A stretch of DNA of 39,640 nt, taken from positions 1 to 39,640 of the forward strand of contig NZ_CALIIS010000074.1 of the NCBI RefSeq assembly GCF_938017705.1, written 5' to 3'. Made by a program: the position numbers and the translations under genes. The notes under the pieces are model-generated. The model did not search any database. It was not told the origin of the DNA and saw nothing but the letters and a program-made list of their open reading frames with translations. The stretch's first letter is position 1. Every line of letters begins with the position of its first letter. Positions 17,985-26,903 of the stretch are shown in pieces. The stretch is from an uncultured Campylobacter sp. (lineage in GTDB: Bacteria > Campylobacterota > Campylobacteria > Campylobacterales > Campylobacteraceae).

Positions 17985-19178
17985 TTATGATCTATAATCG
18001 GCGTTGATTTTTACGTAGTCGTAGCTAAGATCGCAGCCGTATGCACTAAACTCGCCGTCTCCGAGCCCCAAATCGCACCAGATCGTAAAGCTTTTTTGCT
18101 GCATCACGGCGTGAGCCGCAGCCTCGCGCGCGGCGTCCAGCTCGCGATTTTGCGCATCATAAAGCAGCACGTCGTCGTATTTGATACGCAGCTTTTCTTC
18201 ATCGCATTCGATGCCGCAGGCGCCTATGGTCGAGGCTATGCGACCCCAATTCGGATCTTCGCCGAAGATCGCCGTTTTAACAAGCGGCGAATTGCTTAGC
18301 GCCTTCGCCGCCCTGCGGGCATCCCCAGCATTTGCGGCGCCGCTTACTTTAAATCGCACCAGCTTGGTTGCGCCTTCGCCGTCTTTTACCAGCATTAGCG
18401 CAAGCTCATGCGTCAGGGCGTTTAGCGCGGAGGCGAAGGCATCCTTTTCATAGGCGCATTTAGCGCTGCTGCAGAGCATAATCGTATCGTTGGTGGAGGT
18501 GTCGCCGTCGACGCTTATGGTGTTGAAACTCTGTTCAGCCGCCTTTTGTAGCAGCTCGTCCATATCAGCGCGCGGGATTTTTGCGTCGGTTAGGATGAAG
18601 CAGAGCATAGTTGCAAGCGCAGGATTGATCATACCCGCACCCTTGCAAACGGCTGTGATGTGAAATTTCTCGCCGTTTTCTAAAGAAATTTCATACGCAA
18701 GCTCTTTTTTTATCGTATCGGTAGTCATAATGGCGGTGGCTAGGGCATCCGAGTTTCGCGCCGAGAGGTTAAAATTTTGCGCGGCGGCGATAATTTTTTC
18801 CTTTTTGAGGCGGTATCCGATGACGCCGGTCGAGCTCATGACGGGGCTTATCAGAGGGATTTTTTTGTCAAGCTCGCTAAAAATTTCATCGATATCGGCG
18901 ATTCCTTGCTCCCCGGTCATCGAGTTTGCGTTTTTAGAATTTACGAGGATAAAATTTGTTTTAAGCTCCCCGCCCGCGCGCTCTTGCGCCCTTTTGAAAT
19001 GCCTAATCGGTGCAGCTTGAAATTTATTGCTCGTAAAGATCGCGCTTACGGCAAAGGGCTCGTCCGCACGGATAAATCCCAGATCGTTCCCCTCCTTTTT
19101 AAAGCCGGAATTCACGCCATCAAAATAAAAGCCCTCGACATTCTGCAAGCCGCCCTCGAGCTTAGTAATTTTAAACAT
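17985..19178 (-). CDS. argJ: Bifunctional ornithine acetyltransferase / N-acetylglutamate synthase
   Basis: The 397-aa product is a standard ArgJ. It transfers acetyl from N-acetylornithine to glutamate, so arginine synthesis can recycle the acetyl group. The precursor cuts itself before the catalytic threonine, here Thr190 in KGAGMINPALATML, giving alpha and beta chains. Other motifs are VNSKNANSMTG (about 79-89), the oxyanion STGVIG (116-121) and GEDPNWGRI. AGGAGAT precedes ATG 19178. Its first eight bases overlap the end of the potassium channel gene, so the two are probably co-transcribed, with no obvious functional link. Confidence 0.95.
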   Translation of the reverse strand: MFKITKLEGGLQNVEGFYFDGVNSGFKKEGNDLGFIRADEPFAVSAIFTSNKFQAAPIRHFKRAQERAGGELKTNFILVNSKNANSMTGEQGIADIDEIFSELDKKIPLISPVMSSTGVIGYRLKKEKIIAAAQNFNLSARNSDALATAIMTTDTIKKELAYEISLENGEKFHITAVCKGAGMINPALATMLCFILTDAKIPRADMDELLQKAAEQSFNTISVDGDTSTNDTIMLCSSAKCAYEKDAFASALNALTHELALMLVKDGEGATKLVRFKVSGAANAGDARRAAKALSNSPLVKTAIFGEDPNWGRIASTIGACGIECDEEKLRIKYDDVLLYDAQNRELDAAREAAAHAVMQQKSFTIWCDLGLGDGEFSAYGCDLSYDYVKINADYRS

Positions 19179-20301
19179 ATCTCATCTCCTGCGGCTTGTA
19201 TTTGCTGCGGATGAGTTTTTTAGTGTTGCGGATGCCCTCTGCCGTACCGATTACTAAAAATTTTACCCCAGTACCGATGAGGTAGTCGCCATCCGGCATC
19301 GGAATGAAGCGGCTGTTGGGCTCTTTGATTCCCACGACGTCGGCGTTTGTAAAATCGCGCAAGCGAGTTTCTTTTAGGCGCTTGAAGCGGATCCACGAAA
19401 AATCGGGCACCGTGATCTCCTCGATATCGATGAGTGAGTCTTTTTTATACAAAAACCGCTCCAAAATGTTTTCCATATCGGGGCGCACGCTGATTGCAGA
19501 GAGCCTTTGTGCGGCGAGTTTGGATGGTGAGACGATAGAATTTGCGCCGAGTTTTTTTAGCCTCTCGGTGTCGCTGTCATCATCGCTATTTGCCATGATG
19601 AAGTAGGGGGTGATGCGACCAAGCTCCTTTTCGTATAGGCGCACGAGCGAGATTATTGCGATATTATCGGCTAAATTTGGACTTAGCGTGATGACGGATT
19701 TTGCAGATGACAGATGCGCTTTTAGCATTGTGGTTTCTACATGCGGTTCGCCTACGATGAAATATGGATAGCGGTTTTCCTCGGCGATTTTAGCTAGAGC
19801 GGGATCGGGATCGATCACGACAAAAGGTAGATGATTTTCGCGAAACTGCTTGGCAAGCTCGGCGCAGTAGATGTTGTTGTAACAGATAATGTAGTGGTTT
19901 TTGAGCCTTGCGATGTTGTTGATCATTCGTTGCTCCCTAAGTAAATTTTGAAGTTTGCCGTTTTTTATGACCTCGACGACGACGCCCAGGCAAAACGAAA
20001 AGGTTCCAAAGCCCATGAGGATGAATAAGACGGTAAAAATTCTACCTGCGGGCGATATCGGCGCTACTTCGGTAAAGCCTACCGTCGTGAAGGTCATACC
20101 CGCCTGATAAAAGGCATCCACGAGCGAAAAGCCCGCTATAAAGACGTAGCCTAATGTGCCGATTAGCATCATCAGCACGATGGTTATCAGTGGTAAGCGA
20201 AAAGGTCGTAGCTGGTCGTAAATTTCTGTGTAGAGGTTGATGTCCGGCTTAGTCGAGCCGGACCAGTCGAGGAATCGCTTGATCTTGTCCAAAACAGACA
20301 T
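19171..20301 (-). CDS. Two-TM potassium channel with TrkA-N/RCK region
   Basis: The 376-aa product is an inner-membrane ion channel. TM1 is about 36-56, the pore helix and filter about 63-80 (MTFTTVGFTEVAP), and TM2 about 87-110. A cytoplasmic RCK/TrkA-N region starts at about 134, and a TrkA-C-like part is at the end (about 300-376). The filter reads TVGF rather than TVGYG, as in several non-classical channels. The Rossmann Gly-x-Gly-x-x-Gly motif expected at HYIICYNNIYCAELA is missing, so nucleotide control is doubtful. RBS AGAGGAA precedes ATG 20301. It is 18 bases downstream of rpmB. Confidence 0.85.
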   Translation of the reverse strand: MSVLDKIKRFLDWSGSTKPDINLYTEIYDQLRPFRLPLITIVLMMLIGTLGYVFIAGFSLVDAFYQAGMTFTTVGFTEVAPISPAGRIFTVLFILMGFGTFSFCLGVVVEVIKNGKLQNLLREQRMINNIARLKNHYIICYNNIYCAELAKQFRENHLPFVVIDPDPALAKIAEENRYPYFIVGEPHVETTMLKAHLSSAKSVITLSPNLADNIAIISLVRLYEKELGRITPYFIMANSDDDSDTERLKKLGANSIVSPSKLAAQRLSAISVRPDMENILERFLYKKDSLIDIEEITVPDFSWIRFKRLKETRLRDFTNADVVGIKEPNSRFIPMPDGDYLIGTGVKFLVIGTAEGIRNTKKLIRSKYKPQEMRYV

Positions 20302-20319
20302 AAATTCCTCTTTAAGAGG

Positions 20320-20511
20320 TTATTTTGATTGTTTTTTCATAGTTCGTAGAGTTGAGGCGGCTACTTTGATTCGTCTGGTTGAGCCGTCTTCTAGCTGAAC
20401 GCGGATGGTGCGTAGATTGACCTGGAATTTCTTTTTGGTTCTGTTATTTGCGTGGCTGACGTTGTTTCCTACCATCGCACCTTTGCCGGTGATTGCGCAT
20501 CTTCTTGCCAT
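20320..20511 (-). CDS. rpmB: 50S ribosomal protein L28
   Basis: The 63-aa product begins MARRCAITGKGAMVGNNVSH and carries the NNRTKKKFQVNLRTIRV core typical of bacterial L28. A lone Cys5 remains of the zinc-ribbon type; the other cysteines are absent. AAGGATTT precedes the ATG at 20511. It is the first gene of a minus-strand group with the potassium channel and argJ, and is divergent from rpe. Confidence 0.96.
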   Translation of the reverse strand: MARRCAITGKGAMVGNNVSHANNRTKKKFQVNLRTIRVQLEDGSTRRIKVAASTLRTMKKQSK

Positions 20512-20656
20512 AATAAATCCTTGATGATTAAAATAAATGACGATTATATCGAAAAAATTTCAAATTATGCTTAAAATCCGCTGCGGCTTAAATTTAGCGA
20601 AATTTATGACAAAACTAAGTAAAATTTCGCATCTTGAAATTTTATAAGGAATCTTA

Positions 20657-21298
20657 ATGTATGTAGCACCCAGCATTTTATCGGCGGATTTCGGAAGGCT
20701 TGCGGAGGAGATTCGCGCAGTCTGCGAGGCGGGCGCCGATCTCATTCACGTAGATGTGATGGATGGGCATTTCGTACCTAATCTCACGATCGGACCGCTC
20801 GTAGCAAGCGCCGCGGCAAAGGCGAGCAGCAAGCCTTTAGACATCCATCTGATGGTTAAAAACGTGCCGTTTTTCGTCGATCTTTTTTTGCCGCTAAAGC
20901 CGAAATTTCTTAGCTTCCACATCGAGGAGGAGACCCATCCGCTGCGCCTCATAGATCACATCCGCCATAGCGGCGTCTCGCCTGCAGTCGTGCTAAATCC
21001 GCACACTCCGCTTAGCGCGCTGGAGTTTATCTTGGGCGAAGTGGATATGGTGCTTTTGATGAGCGTCAATCCAGGTTTTGGAGGGCAAAAATTTATCCCC
21101 TCGGCGCTTGAGAAAATTAAGCAGCTGCGCGAGCTGATCGATCGCAAAGGCGCAAAATGCCTCATCGAGGTCGACGGCGGCGTAAACGGGCTGAATATTG
21201 CTGGTATCGACGAAGCGGGCGCCGACGTCGTGGTGGCGGGCAACTACATATTTTCTTCAAACGACTACGCGGAGGCGATCCGTGCGCTTAAAATTTAG
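20657..21298 (+). CDS. rpe: Ribulose-phosphate 3-epimerase
   Basis: The 213-aa product is a TIM barrel converting ribulose-5-phosphate and xylulose-5-phosphate in the pentose phosphate pathway. Visible motifs are APSILSADFGRL, the metal/catalytic HVDVMDGHFVPNLTIGP (His32 and Asp34 region), HLMV, MSVNPGFGGQKFIP and VDGGVNG. It starts at ATG 20657 after TAAGGAATC. The exonuclease gene follows by 21 bases, so the pair is an operon. Confidence 0.96.
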   Translation: MYVAPSILSADFGRLAEEIRAVCEAGADLIHVDVMDGHFVPNLTIGPLVASAAAKASSKPLDIHLMVKNVPFFVDLFLPLKPKFLSFHIEEETHPLRLIDHIRHSGVSPAVVLNPHTPLSALEFILGEVDMVLLMSVNPGFGGQKFIPSALEKIKQLRELIDRKGAKCLIEVDGGVNGLNIAGIDEAGADVVVAGNYIFSSNDYAEAIRALKI

Positions 21299-21319
21299 AC
21301 GCGGCACAGGGGTAAAATT

Positions 21320-22126
21320 TTGACGCGCCAGATCGAAAATCTCATAAATTTACTGGCTCAAAAGAGCATAAATTATTACGATTTTATCTCAAAAGCAAGC
21401 GACATTGCCGAGATTACCGAGCTTTTCGAGCCCAAAGACCTCTCGATGTGGCGGGCGCTGGGCATAGATATAATAAAGCTAGATAGCGGCAAAATCACGC
21501 TCAAAACCCGCGAGACGGACATTTCGGATGAAATTTTTTGCTTCGTGGACATCGAAACGAACGGCGGGCTCTCAAACGGCCAGATCATCGAAATCGGCGC
21601 GATAAAAACGCGCGGTACGCAGGAGCTGGGCCGCTTCGAGAGCTTCGTTTACGCGCCCGTCGTGCCCGAAAATATCACGGAGCTTACGGGGATCTGCGCG
21701 GAGGATCTGGTGGGCGCTCCGCCGCTAGCTAGCGTGCTGGAGCGGTTTAGGCTGTTTTTAGGAGATAGCGTTTTTGTGGCGCACAACGTCAAATTTGACT
21801 ACGGCTTCATCGACGTTAGCCTGCAAAAATGCGGCTTCGGGATGCTTTTAAATCGCAGGCTCTGCACCGTCGAGCTCGCGCGCCGCACGATCGAGGCGCA
21901 AAGATATGGGCTCGGCTCGCTAAAAGAGCTTTTAGGCGTGCAAAACGTCCATCACCGCGCATTTAGCGATGCCATTTCCTGCTTTGAAATTTTTAAATTC
22001 GCGCTCTCGCGCCTGCCGTGGAGCGTGCAAAGCACCGAGGATCTGATACTTTTTAGTAAGACCGCAAAGAGCCTGGCGCTGCCTAGGTCGCAGATTTCGG
22101 GGCACGGCGAGGGCGAAATTTTATAA
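21320..22126 (+). CDS. dnaQ: DnaQ/epsilon-family 3'-5' exonuclease
   Basis: The 268-aa product has a DEDDh exonuclease domain: ExoI with Asp77/Glu79 (FVDIETNGG), ExoII with Asp160 (FVAHNVKFDYGFI), and ExoIII with His212 and Asp217 (HHRAFSDA). About 70 extra residues precede the nuclease core. It may be the polymerase III proofreading subunit or a related single-strand exonuclease. The start is TTG 21320 with AGGGGT upstream; there is no ATG in the right place. It is co-oriented with rpe, 21 bases behind it. Confidence 0.85.
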   Translation: MTRQIENLINLLAQKSINYYDFISKASDIAEITELFEPKDLSMWRALGIDIIKLDSGKITLKTRETDISDEIFCFVDIETNGGLSNGQIIEIGAIKTRGTQELGRFESFVYAPVVPENITELTGICAEDLVGAPPLASVLERFRLFLGDSVFVAHNVKFDYGFIDVSLQKCGFGMLLNRRLCTVELARRTIEAQRYGLGSLKELLGVQNVHHRAFSDAISCFEIFKFALSRLPWSVQSTEDLILFSKTAKSLALPRSQISGHGEGEIL

Positions 22127-23993
22127 ATCGCGCGCCGAATTAAGAGATGAAATTTTATTGAAATTTCGCGCCGCCGTTTGAGAGGTAAATTTTACGCTTT
22201 TAAGCGGCGGCGCTTTAATCTGCGCGGATTGCGGTAGCGTAAATTCGATCCGAGCGATTTTGGCGGGCAAATCGGCGCGTATGGACCTAGATTTTGAAAT
22301 TTTACCCTTGCCATAGTGATTGAATGCGCACAAATCGCGGCGGCGCAAATTTAAAACGCTACTGCGGCGAGATGTGATTGCGAGCGAACCGAAACGGCGC
22401 GAATTTAAGCAGGCGCAGTTTTAAATCGCATTGCGATCGCACCGGATTTAAGTTTAAATGCCCGCAGCGGCGCTCTTCACGTATGCCGGCTAGGCGGATC
22501 ATGCGATTTTAATTTACTCGGGCGGGTGCGGCAGCGAATGCTCGCGGAGCCTTTTTGCTTTCGCGGTTTTGATTTTTGCGGCGATAAATTTTGCGCCCGT
22601 CCGCAGTTTTACAACCTTGCTTCGGGCGAATTTTATGAGTGTTCGCAGTCACGCGGATGCGTCCGAAGCGTCGCGCGCTTTAAATTTAAAATTTAGCCTA
22701 GGCGCGCGAATTCGATGCTTTAAACTCTAAAATCAATAAATTTTACCCGCGCCTGCCCGTCTTTTGCGTCCTAAAAGCGATAAATTTGGCGTGCCCGCAC
22801 TGCTGCCGCAGATGCGCTAAGCGCGAAGGTTTTCTGCATTCGCCGCTTAGAATTTTAAGATTTGATTTTAGCTTGACGACCTGATCGGTACGTGCCCGTG
22901 CCGCAAATTTTAAAATGGAGCTTTATAAAATTTTTTGGCGCTGACCGAAAATTAAATTTCATAAATTTTTATCGCAAATACAGCGCGATCGGAGTAAATT
23001 TACGTAAACCCAAAATTTATCGTAGCGGCGTACCGTAGTCGCATATGTACTAAAATTTAGCGATAAGCGAATCCGCGATCCTAATAATACGAATTTTACG
23101 CAGACGCGCCCCGCTTTGCATCAAAGCGTCATCGGAGGGCTTGACGAGCTTTGCGAGCAGGGGAAGTAATGCGCCGCCGCCATTTTTGCAAGAAGCGCGA
23201 TTTTGCGATTGGGCGGTCTTTTTCGCCTCAAAAAGGGCATATCGCGGGCTAAAATTTAAACGGAATTTTATAAAGCAGATCGCTACTTTTAAATTTATGT
23301 TGCAAATCTCATAGACTGCGAATATGGCGTTAAATTTTAAAATTCTGTCTGTTTTAGTCATGTCTTGAGGTATGTATTGTGAGGGGTGCGCGAGCCGCTT
23401 GATTGAAAAATGAGTTTTAGATTTCGCATTGAGTATATAACGCGCGGTAAAATAAATTTTTGCGCCGAAAATTTCACGCTGCTGCGTCACCCTGAGTCGC
23501 CCGCTGTCTTAACTCTCATCCGATCACTTCGTATTTTCAAACGCGCTAGAATTTCAGCAAAGCTACGTTTTAATGCAAAATTTATCTACTTACCGCGTTC
23601 TGCGGCGGATGAAATTCTGCCGTCCGTCGCAAGCTGCGCGCGGTATTTGCTCGCCGCGCATGCACGTCATAGCCCATATCCCCTTGCTGCGACCGCCGCT
23701 TTACTAACGTCCATCGTTGTAGGCTCTCGCCTGCTTCTTCGCGTATATTTTTGTGCCTTGTAAGCTGCGCGTCACCGCATCTGCGTCAAGATCGCGCCGT
23801 GCCTTTAAAGCACGCAAATCTATCCTGCATAAAATTTCGCTTCTTCGCCGTGCTCGCCTCCTGCCGCACTTTGTCGTGCTTATTTGTTGTGAGCCGCCGC
23901 TGCCTCGTATTTAGCGACCATACCTACCGCGCATGTATACCGCGCTCGTTGCAAGTTTTAGCGGGCGTGCCTTAAAATTTTAGCCCAAAATCC
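22127..23993. other. Long gene-free region, 1.9 kb
   Basis: No convincing gene lies in this unusually long stretch. The best open frames, minus 23050-23490 (146 codons) and plus 23410-23763 (117 codons), overlap each other, have no ribosome-binding site and no family features, and their composition follows the AT-palindrome plus GC-word pattern. The part from about 23600 to 23960 is strikingly pyrimidine-rich on the plus strand. Decayed genes cannot be excluded, but nothing is recognisable. No tRNA-like or CRISPR-like structure was seen. Confidence 0.4.
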
Positions 23994-25130
23994 CTATTTA
24001 GCGCCGCGTCCTAGCAGAAATAATCTCACCGCTTGTTCGGCGACGCGGGCTAAATTTTGTGTTGCGGTCTCTTTTTCCATCGCGCGCTCAAGGCTCATCG
24101 GTTCGTTTAGGATGCAAAAAAATGCGCCTATACCCCGCTCATTACAGCCGCCGGCACAGGGTGAGATGCCGCCTGCCAGCGCGATTACGGGCACGCCGTA
24201 GGAAGCGGCGATCTTCGCGACGCCGCAGGGGGTTTTACCCATCGAGCTTTGAAAATCGAGCCTTCCTTCGCCTGTGATGACGAGCTCGACGCCTTTCATA
24301 TCGCGATCCAGTCCGATCTCTTCGGTGATGATGTCGATGCCTGGCTTAAGCGTCGCGTTTAGAAAGCTTACGAAGCCAAAGCCTAGCCCGCCGGCAGCTC
24401 CTGCTCCGGGGCTATTCCAAAGCTCGCATCCAAGATGTTTGCTTACGACGCTTGCAAAATTTATAAGTCCCGCATCGAGCTGCTTTACCATCGCCGCATC
24501 CGCGCCCTTTTGCGGGGCGTAAATATATGCCGCGCCGTTTTCGCCAAAAAGCGGATTATCCACGTCGCAGGCGATGAGAAACTCGCATTCTTTAAGATGC
24601 GGTAGCACCGAAGTGCAATCTATCGTGGCGAGTTTAATCAGATTCTCGCCTGCTCCCGCAAGCTCTGCGCCATTTGCATCTTTAAATTTAAAACCAAGCG
24701 CCCGCAGCATCCCCATGCCCGCATCATTCGTAGCACTTCCACCGATACCGATGATAAACTTTCGCGCGCCGTGTGCGATCGCATGCGCTATCATCTCGCC
24801 AAAGCCATAAGTGCTCGTTTTTAGCGGGTTACGGCGCGATTTTTCGATGAGCGGCAGACCCGATGCGGACGCCATTTCTAAGATGCCTAGCTCGCCTTTT
24901 AAGGCGTAGCGCGCGGGCGTTTTTTCGCCTAACGGATTTGCTACGATGACGTCCATGAACCTAGCCTTTAGCGCGTCGGCAAGGGCTTCAACGCTGCCTT
25001 CGCCGCCATCTGCGATAGGTTTGACGAGCACCTCGCAGCCTAGCTTTTCGATGCCTGATTTTACGGCGTTGCCCGCCTCAAGCGAACTAAGTGAGCCCTT
25101 AAACGAGTCGATCGCGACTAAAACTTTCAT
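23994..25130 (-). CDS. Glycerate kinase
   Basis: The 378-aa product is a GlxK/GarK-type glycerate kinase that phosphorylates D-glycerate with ATP to phosphoglycerate, feeding lower glycolysis. Family signatures are MKVLVAIDSFKGSLSSLEAG, the PIADGGEGSVEAL motif, GIGGSATNDAGMGMLRALG, LNPGAGAAGGLGFG-like SPGAGAAGGLGFGF, and VITGEGRLDFQSSMGKTP. AAGGAAAAAT precedes ATG 25130. It lies 396 bases downstream of the GntP permease on the same strand. Together they suggest glycerate uptake and use. Confidence 0.93.
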   Translation of the reverse strand: MKVLVAIDSFKGSLSSLEAGNAVKSGIEKLGCEVLVKPIADGGEGSVEALADALKARFMDVIVANPLGEKTPARYALKGELGILEMASASGLPLIEKSRRNPLKTSTYGFGEMIAHAIAHGARKFIIGIGGSATNDAGMGMLRALGFKFKDANGAELAGAGENLIKLATIDCTSVLPHLKECEFLIACDVDNPLFGENGAAYIYAPQKGADAAMVKQLDAGLINFASVVSKHLGCELWNSPGAGAAGGLGFGFVSFLNATLKPGIDIITEEIGLDRDMKGVELVITGEGRLDFQSSMGKTPCGVAKIAASYGVPVIALAGGISPCAGGCNERGIGAFFCILNEPMSLERAMEKETATQNLARVAEQAVRLFLLGRGAK

Positions 25131-25526
25131 ATTTTTCCTTTAGCTGGTATTTTAAAATTTTGGAATTTTACAGCGCGTAGGCTAAATTTACGATGACAAG
25201 ACTGAAGCAAGAGTAGAATTTTAAAATCTCGTCGCCAAATTTGTGGGGCAAATTTCAAAATTTCATGTCGTGGAATTTTAAAATTCTGTAAACCACAGAA
25301 TTCCGGCTAAATTTTAAAATTCCGTAGCGATAGAATTTTAAAATTTCGCTCCTTGAGGCTTTGTGTGTAAATTTAAAACTCCGCTAATACGAAATTTTAA
25401 TACTAGGGCATTTGCGCGGTATGGCTAGCTACGTAAATTTAAAGAATTTTATGTAGCTAGCCGATAGTAGATGCCGCGTATTGCACTCTGCACTGATTTA
25501 GCGCTGTAGCGGCTAAATAAGCTAGC
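25131..25526. repeat. Cluster of AATTTTAAAATT palindromes in the gntP-kinase spacer
   Basis: At least four near-identical palindromes (cores at about 25214-25228, 25272-25286, 25308-25323 and 25332-25346) lie within 140 bases. A separate 8-bp hairpin AATTCTGT/ACAGAATT spans 25282-25302. No ORF lies here. Confidence 0.6.
25423..25462 (-). terminator. Strong 15-bp hairpin after the GntP permease
   Basis: GGCTAGCTACGTAAA (25423-25437) pairs with TTTATGTAGCTAGCC (25448-25462) with one wobble pair and a ten-base AT loop. It lies 64 bases beyond the permease stop. There is no U-tract, so it may be a partial terminator or mRNA-end stabiliser between permease and kinase. Confidence 0.55.
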
Positions 25527-26903
25527 CTAGATCAAAAACAGCGACAAAACCCACACGCTGATCATGCCCGTAATGCCCATAATTAGCGTAAGCATAGTTT
25601 GGGTGCGGTAACCTTGCTGCGGATTCATCTTGCTGAAATTTGTAACGACCCAAAAGTAGCTGTCATTAGCGTGCGAAACGGTCATCGCGCCCGCTGCGAT
25701 CGCCATTACCACAAGCGCGCCGGACATTTCGGAGGTGAAGCCCAGTACCTGCATCAGCGAGCCGTCCGCGTTAAATGCGCCCATAATCGAAGCTGTAGTG
25801 ATGATCGCAACGGTGGAGCTTCCTTGTGCGGTTTTTAAGACGGCCGAGATTAAGAATGGGAAGAAAATCCCCGCAGCTTTAATGGCAGTCGCATTGTCCT
25901 TGATGTAGGTTACGAAGCCGGCGTCGGTGATGACCTTGCCCAGCACTCCGCCCGCTGCGGTAATGAAGAGGATCGGGCCTACGATTTTTAAGGATTCGTT
26001 TGTGATCTCGTTAAATTCGCCTAGTTTGCCGGTTTGCACGAGTAAAAATACCGCAAAAACTACGCCCAAGGCTAGCGCGATGATAGGATTTCCTAAAAAT
26101 TGCGAAATTTCGCCCGCAAATCCGCCTACTTTTAGGATCTTGGCAACGGAGCCCAGCGCCATAAATATGATCGGTATCAAAATAGGGGCTAAGCTTAAAA
26201 ATCCGCCCGGCAATTTGCCGTATTGTTTAAGTAGATCGTCGTAGCTTTTGGCGATGACTTCATTGGCTTCAGCTTCGCTTATATGCACGCTCTTGGCGAC
26301 TTTTTTAGAAAAAAAGTATGTGGCGATCAGCACCGGCAAGGACACCACCGCGCCCATTGCGATTACGAGCAGCAGATTGCCGCCTAGACCCACGGCGCCT
26401 GCTGCGGCGATCGGTCCCGGAGTCGGCGGGATGAATACGTGCGAGGCGTAAAGTCCGCCGGAGAGCGCTACTGCAAGAGCGACCGGATTTTCGCCGATTT
26501 TTTTGCTGATAGCTTCTCGGATCGGATTTAATACGACGAAGCCGCTGTCGCAAAATACGGGGATACCCACGATCCAGCCCATTATGAGCATCGCAAGCTC
26601 GGGGCGCTTTTGCCCGACTACGTTTACGACCATATCGGCGAGTTTTAGCGCCGCGCCCGTCTTTTCGAGCACGGTGCCGATGAGCGCGCCGAAGATTATG
26701 ACGATACCGATACTCTTAAACGTGCCGCTGAATCCGTCGCCGATAATCGCGGGGATCTTGGCTAGCGGTATGCCCGCGACGATCGCGAGCGCCAGGGAGA
26801 TAAGCATTAGCGCCAAAAATGGGTGAACGCCTGCTTTGGAGATCAAAAAAATCATCACGACGACCGCTATGGCGAAGCAGATGATTAACGCAACACCGCT
26901 CAT
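25527..26903 (-). CDS. GntP-family permease, probably glycerate or gluconate : H+ symporter
   Basis: The 458-aa polytopic inner-membrane protein has about 12 hydrophobic segments. GntP-family features include FLALMLISLALAIVAGIPLAKI near the start, a conserved GDGFSGTFKSIGIVIIFGALIG segment in two parts, PVFCDSGFVVLNPI, and VSHANDSYFWVV near the end. The adjacent glycerate kinase makes glycerate a better substrate guess than gluconate. This is an inference, since GntP members cannot be told apart by eye. AAGGAGC precedes ATG 26903. Confidence 0.88.
   Translation of the reverse strand: MSGVALIICFAIAVVVMIFLISKAGVHPFLALMLISLALAIVAGIPLAKIPAIIGDGFSGTFKSIGIVIIFGALIGTVLEKTGAALKLADMVVNVVGQKRPELAMLIMGWIVGIPVFCDSGFVVLNPIREAISKKIGENPVALAVALSGGLYASHVFIPPTPGPIAAAGAVGLGGNLLLVIAMGAVVSLPVLIATYFFSKKVAKSVHISEAEANEVIAKSYDDLLKQYGKLPGGFLSLAPILIPIIFMALGSVAKILKVGGFAGEISQFLGNPIIALALGVVFAVFLLVQTGKLGEFNEITNESLKIVGPILFITAAGGVLGKVITDAGFVTYIKDNATAIKAAGIFFPFLISAVLKTAQGSSTVAIITTASIMGAFNADGSLMQVLGFTSEMSGALVVMAIAAGAMTVSHANDSYFWVVTNFSKMNPQQGYRTQTMLTLIMGITGMISVWVLSLFLI

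Noticed and set aside
23050..23490. 146-codon minus-strand open frame in the long spacer
   Set aside because: It has no ribosome-binding site or recognisable domain, its composition is that of the surrounding palindromic spacer, and it overlaps another equally poor frame.
23410..23763. 117-codon plus-strand open frame
   Set aside because: No start signal or family features; the Arg/Leu/Ala-rich reading reflects the pyrimidine-rich DNA.
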